From DATHWB01 sp035460965 (lineage in GTDB: Bacteria > Actinomycetota > Acidimicrobiia > Spongiisociales > ZC4RG35), in assembly GCA_035460965.1 (NCBI GenBank), contig DATHWB010000238.1:1-27368 (forward strand): 27,368 nt of DNA, given 5' to 3'. Below the pieces are notes generated by a model. That model was not told where the DNA came from. It searched no databases and worked only from the letters and a program-made list of their open reading frames with translations. Below, in pieces: positions 22,035 to 27,368 of the stretch. The translations under genes and the position numbers were made by a program. Within the stretch, counting starts at the first letter, position 1, and the number at the start of each line of letters is the position of its first letter.

Positions 22035-22964
22035 TCAGGCAGGATTGACGGTGAAGAGCAACGACTGGAACTCGGGGATGTACCGGACCGCATACGCAAC
22101 CGGTCCGACCTCGACCGCTCCGTCGAGACCGGTGAGGTCGGGGTTCCGAACCGCCAAGCCCATCTCGGCCAGGACGGCACCCCGCTGTTGGCGGGAAAGG
22201 TCGGGGCTGGCGACCGCCAACGCCACACCGATCGAAGCCAGAGCCGTCTCGTCATCGGAGGTGCCTCCGGTCGGGTCGATGACCAGGACGATCGAATCGA
22301 TCGTTCCGTCGATCCCCGTCCGACCTTGCATGATCACGAACGGGGTCAGCTGTGACTCGAACCTCCCAGGGGTCAGGACCCCCCGGATCTGTACCGGCAC
22401 TCCGAACGCGCTGGCGGCCAGATTCCACTCCTCGGTGAACCGGGCCAGCGTCTGCTCGAACAAGGGGGGCGGTGGTTCCAGCGTGGTCGGCACCGTGAGC
22501 GTCGTGCCGGCGAGCTCGAGGCTGTCACTGTCGCGCGCCTGCCACCACACCACCCCGGCCACCATGCCGAGTGCCACGGTGACGAGCAGCAACGGGCGGA
22601 GGATTCGCTCGGACCACCACGGCTCTCGGCGGTCGACCTGGTCGCGTGCTGACTCTCCGTCCTCGTCCATGGCGGGTACGTCGCGGATGACACTGATTCG
22701 ATCCGCCAGGCTCGATGCTCGAAATCGCTGTGCCGCGATGGTGGAGAACCCACCCATGTCGTCCGGCTCGAAGACGGTGCGCTCCCCGTCGAGCGACAGG
22801 AGAACTGCCCCCCGGCCGCTGGGCGACACCCGGCAATACTTGAGTGGCCACGTTCCGATCGCTCGGCCACCGGTGCGCAGGGTCAGGTTCTCGTCGTCGA
22901 GGGCAACGTCCACGGGTACACGCTCGCCGTCGTCGAGCGTCAGGGTTCCGGGGAAGATGTCCAC
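22035..22964 (-). CDS. uncharacterised single-pass membrane protein B (paralogue of 19490-21214)
   Basis: 309 residues from GTG; TAGCGT lies 10 nt upstream and there is no Shine-Dalgarno sequence, supporting this start. Layout: N-terminal beta-rich domain (about 10-92) with IGTWPLKYCRVSP and FEPDDM followed by FRASSLADRI; short charged linker; one transmembrane helix (about 121-141); extracytoplasmic linker; C-terminal domain (about 170-309) with FTEEWN, SQLTPFV, IVLVIDPTGGTSDDETALASIGVALA, AVLAEMGLAVRNPDLTGLDGAV and a terminal LLFTVNPA. The same blocks occur in the same order in protein A, which adds a long acidic insert. No known family recognised. It follows the GAF-type histidine kinase by 47 bp. 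Confidence 0.82.
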   Translation of the reverse strand: MDIFPGTLTLDDGERVPVDVALDDENLTLRTGGRAIGTWPLKYCRVSPSGRGAVLLSLDGERTVFEPDDMGGFSTIAAQRFRASSLADRISVIRDVPAMDEDGESARDQVDRREPWWSERILRPLLLVTVALGMVAGVVWWQARDSDSLELAGTTLTVPTTLEPPPPLFEQTLARFTEEWNLAASAFGVPVQIRGVLTPGRFESQLTPFVIMQGRTGIDGTIDSIVLVIDPTGGTSDDETALASIGVALAVASPDLSRQQRGAVLAEMGLAVRNPDLTGLDGAVEVGPVAYAVRYIPEFQSLLFTVNPA

Positions 22965-22974
22965 AACCCGCGAA

Positions 22975-22980
22975 ACGCTA
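22975..22980 (-). promoter_or_regulatory. -10 element (TAGCGT) of gene B, leaderless arrangement
   Basis: TAGCGT ends 10 nt before the GTG start of gene B, between the kinase stop and gene B. It would allow B (and perhaps the genes after it) to be transcribed apart from the kinase. Confidence 0.38.
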
Positions 22981-23011
22981 CCGCCCCGGACAGCCCAGGT
23001 CGGAGAGAACC

Positions 23012-24859
23012 TCAGACGGTGCCCGCCGTCAGTGGTCGGAGGTCAACGCTCGAAGCGGCCCGGAACGAAACCCGAAACGTGGCTCCGCCGCCGGGCGTCT
23101 CGCCCACGACGATGCGACCGCCCATCGCGTCGACAAGAGCCTTCACGATGGCCAGCCCCAGTCCGGAACCTTCCTGCGACCGGCGGTCCGGTCGCTGCAG
23201 CTGCACGAACCGATCGAAGACCCGATCACGGTCCTCGGCCGGGATGCCCGGACCGTGATCGGCCACGACGAGCGTCAGTCCACCGTGCTCGCGAACCACG
23301 GAGACATCGATGTCGCTTCCTCCCCCGTACTTGACGGCGTTCTCCACCAGGTTCCGAACGACCTGCGTGAACTGGTCCGGATCGGCGGCGATCACGTCGT
23401 CCGGGTCGACGTCCACCCGAATCCGGTCGTAGGCCACGAGCGGCACCACCTCGTCGACCACGTCCACGATGCTGACCGGCCTCAAAGTCGACCTCATCGT
23501 CCCCCGATCGAGCCGCGAGGCGACCAGGAGGTCGTCGATGAGGCGCTCCAGCCGGGTCGACTGGCGGCGTGCCGAGCCGATCAGCTCCGACACCACGGTG
23601 TTCTCCTCGATCAGCCCTGGCCGGACCAGCGTGTCGAGCGCCCCACGGATCGAAGTGAGGGGGGTGCGGAGTTCGTGGGAGACCACCGACACGAAGTCGG
23701 TCTTCATCTCAGCCACCTCGCGCAGCCTCTGGGTGAGTTCCTCCGCCTCCTGCTGTCGGCGGAGTTGTGCGAGCACAAGCCCGGCCGGGGCGGAGAGCAC
23801 CCGGAGCTCCTCGAGATCGCGCTCGGTGTACTCACCCTTCTCGGGATTGCCGACCAGCACCACCCCGACCCGTTGTCCCTCGACGATGAGGGGTGCGGCC
23901 ATCGCCACCCCGATGCCGAGCTTGCCGAGGACACCACGACGTTCGATCTTGAGCGAATCGACTCGAATCGACACGGGACGCTCCGATCGAAGGGCCTTGG
24001 ACGCGAAGGAGGAATCGCGCATCCGCACCTCCACGGTCTCCTGCAGTTCGATCGACTCTCCGTCGAGCACGACCGGGGGCACCACCCGCAGCATGCCACT
24101 GTTCTGGTCGGCGACCAGCCACGCACCGGTCGAGGAATCGAGGTACGAGGACAGGCGGTGCAGCAACACGGGAAGTGTGTCCTGCAGGGATCCCGACGCG
24201 CCGAGCGTCGACGCGACGTCGTAGAGACGCTCGTAGGCGGCGCGTTCCGCCTCCAGGTCCGCCATGTGGTGCCGATCGCTGATCGCGGTCCGTTCCAGCT
24301 GGCGCGTGGCGAATGCCACAGCCACCGCGGTGACGGCCACGATCATCAGAGGTCCGACCATCTCCGCCGGACGGAACCCGCTTCCGGTCAGGTACGACGC
24401 GGCCACCAGGCCGATCGTCAGCACGGTCACGAAGGCGTGCCGGACGGGATCCAGTACCAGCCCGGTCATCACCACCACCGCGGCGAGCAGCGGGCGAGTG
24501 GATGCGGCCAGTCCCGGCACGAGTGCGAGCCCGCCCAGCACCGTCGCCACGATGATCGACCACAACCACGCCGCCCACGACCCCGGCGTCGCCGCTGCCC
24601 TCTCCCAGGGAACCCGGGTCGCAAGGCCGAGCCCGGCGAGCGTCGCTCCGAAGAAGGCGGCTGACGCCATGTCGAGGCGGTGCCCGTCGAACCGCGCGAC
24701 GGCGGCGAGGATTGCCACCACGACGAGGAGCAACGGGACCGACCTGCGCAGCACGGAGGCCCGGAATGCAGAGAGCGGGTCGCCGATGGCCAGCCCGACC
24801 AGCGGTGCCCCGGTCTCTGCGACGTGGCGTCCACGTATCCGAGTCGTCAGCGCGCCCAT
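23012..24859 (-). CDS. multi-pass membrane GAF-domain sensor histidine kinase
   Basis: 615 residues from the ATG at 24859; an ATG at 24913 would add 18 atypical residues, and neither has a good ribosome site. About six transmembrane helices lie between residues 40 and 185, followed by a coiled linker, a GAF domain (about 215-365), HisKA with H395 (SVVSHELRTPLTSIRGAL) and a HATPase domain with RNLVENAVKYG (N507), VADHGPGIP (534-540) and GSGLGLAIVKALV (564-573). All catalytic boxes are intact. The N-terminal membrane part resembles MASE-type sensor regions but I do not assign it. No response regulator is next to it, so it acts on a distant partner. It precedes gene B, a transglycosylase and gene A on the same strand. 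Confidence 0.92.
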   Translation of the reverse strand: MGALTTRIRGRHVAETGAPLVGLAIGDPLSAFRASVLRRSVPLLLVVVAILAAVARFDGHRLDMASAAFFGATLAGLGLATRVPWERAAATPGSWAAWLWSIIVATVLGGLALVPGLAASTRPLLAAVVVMTGLVLDPVRHAFVTVLTIGLVAASYLTGSGFRPAEMVGPLMIVAVTAVAVAFATRQLERTAISDRHHMADLEAERAAYERLYDVASTLGASGSLQDTLPVLLHRLSSYLDSSTGAWLVADQNSGMLRVVPPVVLDGESIELQETVEVRMRDSSFASKALRSERPVSIRVDSLKIERRGVLGKLGIGVAMAAPLIVEGQRVGVVLVGNPEKGEYTERDLEELRVLSAPAGLVLAQLRRQQEAEELTQRLREVAEMKTDFVSVVSHELRTPLTSIRGALDTLVRPGLIEENTVVSELIGSARRQSTRLERLIDDLLVASRLDRGTMRSTLRPVSIVDVVDEVVPLVAYDRIRVDVDPDDVIAADPDQFTQVVRNLVENAVKYGGGSDIDVSVVREHGGLTLVVADHGPGIPAEDRDRVFDRFVQLQRPDRRSQEGSGLGLAIVKALVDAMGGRIVVGETPGGGATFRVSFRAASSVDLRPLTAGTV

Positions 24860-24967
24860 GCCCTTTGCTTCGTCGCCGGCCGGTTCGAAAGCTGAGCAGC
24901 ATCCCCGGTACATCCGAGGTGACTAGTCCTGCTCCGCCGAGCCTGACTGTCATCGGGACGTGCGAAG

Positions 24968-25483
24968 ATGGCGCCGATGACGGACGAACGCGAGACGCTG
25001 ACCTGGGGTGCCTTCGGCACCGCCGTGCGTGAGTTGGCCGCCAAGGTGGCCGACGACGGTTTCCGACCGGACATCATCCTGGCGATCGCCCGTGGGGGTC
25101 TGTTCGTGGCCGGGTCGCTCGGATACGCGCTGAGTGTGAAGAACCTCTACGTGATGAACATCGAGTACTACACGGGTGTTGGAACGCGGCTGGACGTCCC
25201 GGTGATGCTTCCCCCATACCAGGACGCGATGGACCTCGACGGCGCCAGCATCCTGATCGCCGACGACGTGGCCGACACCGGCAACACGATCAAGGTCGTG
25301 CACGAGCACTGCCATCGCCGGGTGGCCGACGTCCGGACCGCCGTGCTCTACGAGAAGCCCCACTCATTGGTCAGCTGCGAGTACGTCTGGCGCCACACGG
25401 ACCGCTGGATCAACTTCCCGTGGTCGACCGAACCCCCCATCGTGGGTCCGGCCGACGGTCGCCACATCGTCCTCGACGCGTGA
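24968..25483 (+). CDS. phosphoribosyltransferase family protein
   Basis: 171 residues; type I phosphoribosyltransferase fold. DIILAIARGGLFVAGSLGYALSVKN forms the first strand and loop, and SILIADDVADTGNTIK (about 94-109) is the PRPP-binding motif with its two acidic residues. The C-terminal hood contains WINFPWS. It resembles the xanthine/hypoxanthine-type enzymes and the uncharacterised actinobacterial group next to them; the base used is not clear. The first ATG is taken; a second at 24977 is equally possible, as no ribosome site is visible. It is divergent from the kinase gene, with 108 bp between starts, and convergent with hmgA, whose stop is 4 bp away. Confidence 0.87.
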   Translation: MAPMTDERETLTWGAFGTAVRELAAKVADDGFRPDIILAIARGGLFVAGSLGYALSVKNLYVMNIEYYTGVGTRLDVPVMLPPYQDAMDLDGASILIADDVADTGNTIKVVHEHCHRRVADVRTAVLYEKPHSLVSCEYVWRHTDRWINFPWSTEPPIVGPADGRHIVLDA

Positions 25484-25487
25484 GGTC

Positions 25488-26774
25488 TCAACCCTCGAAG
25501 TGGCGTTCCAGGGAGTGCCACACGCTGGGGTAGTCGTCCTGCAACGCAGGGATCGAGCCGGCGTAGGCGGTCGGGATGAGCGGGTAGCGCGTCTCGAACA
25601 TGAACGACATCGTGTCCGCCAGTTTCTCCGGTACCAGGTCCGAGGTGGTGGCCTTGATCCAGGCATCGTGGTCCGGGCCGTGCGGGAAGTACATGTTGTG
25701 CAGGCTCATGCCGCCCGGATTGAACCCCTCCTCCTTGGCGTCGTAGACGCCGTACAGGATTCCCATGAACTCCGACATGATGTTCTTGTGGTAGTAGGGC
25801 GGACGGAAGGTGTGCTCGCCCACGAGCCAACGGTCGGCGAAGACGACGAAGTCGACGTTGGCCACCCCCGGGTCCGGTGACGGCGCGGTCAGCACGGTGA
25901 AGATCGACGGATCGGGGTGATCGAAGCTGATCGAACCGATCACATTGAACCGCCGTAGGTCGTACTTCCACGGGACGTGGTTGCCGTGCCATCCGACGAC
26001 GTCGAGCGGCGAGAAGTCGGTCTCGACCACGAACATCCGGCCGTCGAACTTCACGTAGAGCTCGCCGGTCTGTTCGACGTCCTCGAAGGCCGCCACCGGG
26101 TGGAGGAAGTCGCGGGGATTGGCCAGCCCGTTCGCACCGATGGGCCCCCGCTCGGGGAGGTCGAACAAGGCGCCGTAGTTCTCGCACACGTAGCCGCGGG
26201 CGCGCTCGTCGAGCAGCTCGACCCGGAAGACCATGCCCCGCGGCATCAGAGCCACCTCGCCGGGAGAGACCTCGAGGATCCCGCACTCGGTCACGAAGCG
26301 CAGACGTCCCTCCTGTGGTACCACGAGCAGCTCCCCGTCGGCGTCGTACACGTGGGTGGCCGTCATCGACTCGGTCGCCATGTAGACGTGGGCGGCCATC
26401 CCGTGCTGCAGATGCGCATCGCCGTTGGTGGCCACCGTCCGGAGCCCCGTCAGGAACGTGGTCGGTTCGTCCGGGAAGTCCGGAGGGTTCCAACGCAACT
26501 GTCCGATCGGTGGTTCGGCCTCCCGATTGGGGGCGGTGCGGATCAGGTGGTTCGACGTCTCCGTGAACTTCCAGGCATGGCGGACCGATGGCCGGATCCG
26601 GTACATCCACGTGCGTCGGTTGCGAGCGTTGGACACCGTGAACGCCGTTCCGGATAGCTGCTCGGTGTACAGACCCAGAGGAGGCTGCTGAGGATTGTTC
26701 TGGCCGACGGGCAACGCCCCCGGCAAGGCCTCCGAGGCGAACTCGTTGCCGAAGCCCGACTGGTATTCGGTCAT
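25488..26774 (-). CDS. hmgA: homogentisate 1,2-dioxygenase
   Basis: 428 residues, full length. The enzyme opens the ring of homogentisate to maleylacetoacetate in tyrosine/phenylalanine breakdown, using Fe(II). YQSGFGNEFASEALPGALP at the N-terminus is diagnostic. The iron ligands fit the human enzyme in spacing: H329, E335 (YYHKNIMSEFMG) and H365 (YFPHGPDHDAW), with H286 at the position of the catalytic base. The ATG at 26774 matches the family N-terminus; an in-frame start at 26816 is less likely. A TACGGT hexamer is 24 nt upstream, with a weak GGAAGAG ribosome site. No other genes of the pathway are in the window; the MFS gene upstream is on the same strand. Confidence 0.97.
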   Translation of the reverse strand: MTEYQSGFGNEFASEALPGALPVGQNNPQQPPLGLYTEQLSGTAFTVSNARNRRTWMYRIRPSVRHAWKFTETSNHLIRTAPNREAEPPIGQLRWNPPDFPDEPTTFLTGLRTVATNGDAHLQHGMAAHVYMATESMTATHVYDADGELLVVPQEGRLRFVTECGILEVSPGEVALMPRGMVFRVELLDERARGYVCENYGALFDLPERGPIGANGLANPRDFLHPVAAFEDVEQTGELYVKFDGRMFVVETDFSPLDVVGWHGNHVPWKYDLRRFNVIGSISFDHPDPSIFTVLTAPSPDPGVANVDFVVFADRWLVGEHTFRPPYYHKNIMSEFMGILYGVYDAKEEGFNPGGMSLHNMYFPHGPDHDAWIKATTSDLVPEKLADTMSFMFETRYPLIPTAYAGSIPALQDDYPSVWHSLERHFEG

Positions 26775-26798
26775 CCGTGCTCTCTTCCGCTCGACCCG

Positions 26799-26804
26799 AC
26801 CGTA
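26799..26804 (-). promoter_or_regulatory. -10 element (TACGGT) of hmgA
   Basis: TACGGT lies in the 54-bp gap between the MFS stop and the hmgA ATG, leaving a leader of about 17 nt with a GGAAGAG-type ribosome site. Confidence 0.35.
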
Positions 26805-26828
26805 CCCGAGCCCCACCCCCGGCTGCTG

Positions 26829-27368
26829 TCACCGAATACCGTCATCCGTCACCAGCCGCAGCCACGGCGCCGCCAGCGCGATCACCAGCGGAGCGACGGC
26901 CGCCACGATGAGAGTCGGGCGATAGGTACCCGCCAGGTCGTGGCCGAGCGAGAACAGCAGTGGACCGGCGGCCGTCCCGGCGACGGTGATCGTGGACACG
27001 GCGCCCTTGATGGCGGCGTGATGAGCACGACCGAAGTAGTGAGCGAACACGGTGGAGCCGATCGCACCACTCATTCCCTGCATGGTGCCGAGCACGATGC
27101 CGTAGGCGACGAGGGCCGGTCCGGCGGTCAGGTGGGTGGCGTACACGAGAGCAGCTGCCATCGCCGCCTGGGCGCCGGCCAGCAGGAAGCGGGGCGGCAC
27201 CCGATCCAGGGCCCATCCCGTCGACAGATTGGACACCGCCTGTACGACTCCGAACGTGACGAACACGGTGGCGGCCACTTCTCGTCCGACCCCGTTGCCC
27301 TCCATGATCGAGAAGTGGTGGAACACGAGACCGGTGCCGAGCATGGATGTGTTCAACGCCCCGGCTAC
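26829..27368 (-). CDS. MFS transporter, C-terminal half (5' end outside window)
   Basis: About 179 residues are visible, open to the right edge (reading VAGALNTSMLGTGLVFHHF at the edge). Six hydrophobic segments can be read. VSNLSTGWALDRVPPRFLL is the motif-A-like cytoplasmic loop between the first two helices of the second half; MQGMSGAIGSTVFAHYFGR follows. This fits the C-terminal six-helix half of a major facilitator, similar to the monocarboxylate/oxalate-formate type. The apparent start at 27356 is a TTG inside the frame and not a true start. The substrate is unknown; hmgA follows 54 bp downstream on the same strand, so an aromatic acid or another carboxylate is conceivable. Confidence 0.85.
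   Translation of the reverse strand, partial: VAGALNTSMLGTGLVFHHFSIMEGNGVGREVAATVFVTFGVVQAVSNLSTGWALDRVPPRFLLAGAQAAMAAALVYATHLTAGPALVAYGIVLGTMQGMSGAIGSTVFAHYFGRAHHAAIKGAVSTITVAGTAAGPLLFSLGHDLAGTYRPTLIVAAVAPLVIALAAPWLRLVTDDGIR

Noticed and set aside
22844..24664. 606-codon plus-strand frame opposite the GAF histidine kinase
   Set aside because: His/Arg/Pro-rich antisense shadow. The kinase on the minus strand has all catalytic boxes.
25348..26832. 494-codon minus-strand frame in another phase across hmgA
   Set aside because: hmgA in the neighbouring phase has iron ligands at exact family spacing; this frame is Arg-rich noise.

Overview
The window is about 27.4 kb of very GC-rich, gene-dense bacterial chromosome. 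The gene content points to a free-living actinobacterium: an F420-type LLM oxidoreductase, a PPOX/F420-type flavin-split-barrel protein, OmpR-type regulation, TANNNT promoters directly in front of start codons, and many GTG starts. An acidimicrobial lineage is plausible, but that is inference. I see no rRNA, tRNA, CRISPR array, insertion sequence, prophage or attachment site, and no gene-free stretch longer than 300 bases. The longest is 12987-13205, which holds a riboswitch.

Layout. 1-6.9 kb is mixed metabolism: the 3' part of a gamma-glutamyltransferase, an LLM oxidoreductase, a small helix-hairpin-helix membrane protein, RlmN, a flavin reductase-like protein, an ACAD10-type phosphotransferase coupled to a PPOX protein, a tiny membrane ORF and a GNAT acetyltransferase. 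6.9-13.2 kb is a minus-strand operon, btuF-btuC-btuD-cobO-cobU-cobT-cobS-cobC, in which every junction overlaps by a few bases. It is headed by a cobalamin riboswitch with a Shine-Dalgarno-sequestering hairpin. It encodes corrinoid import, adenosylation and nucleotide-loop assembly, but no corrin-ring synthesis, so it looks like a salvage operon. 13.2-16.3 kb (minus strand) is an OmpR-type response regulator, a histidine kinase and an HtrA-like protease. Matching TTTACC direct repeats lie in front of both the kinase and htrA.

16.4-19.5 kb (plus strand) is a HAD beta-phosphoglucomutase plus a GH65 disaccharide phosphorylase, a compact pathway from trehalose/maltose-type sugars to glucose 6-phosphate. 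19.5-24.9 kb (minus strand) is the least familiar part: a multi-pass GAF-containing histidine kinase without a regulator, then two paralogous single-pass membrane proteins of a family I do not recognise, flanking a secreted lytic transglycosylase-like protein. This is my best candidate for an undescribed envelope system. 24.9-27.4 kb holds a phosphoribosyltransferase, homogentisate 1,2-dioxygenase (tyrosine/phenylalanine catabolism) and the 3' part of an MFS transporter.

Regulation visible in the sequence includes the B12 riboswitch, a probable autoregulatory two-component circuit controlling an envelope protease, and repeated SD-less starts placed 6-10 nt after a TANNNT hexamer, which suggests widespread leaderless transcription.
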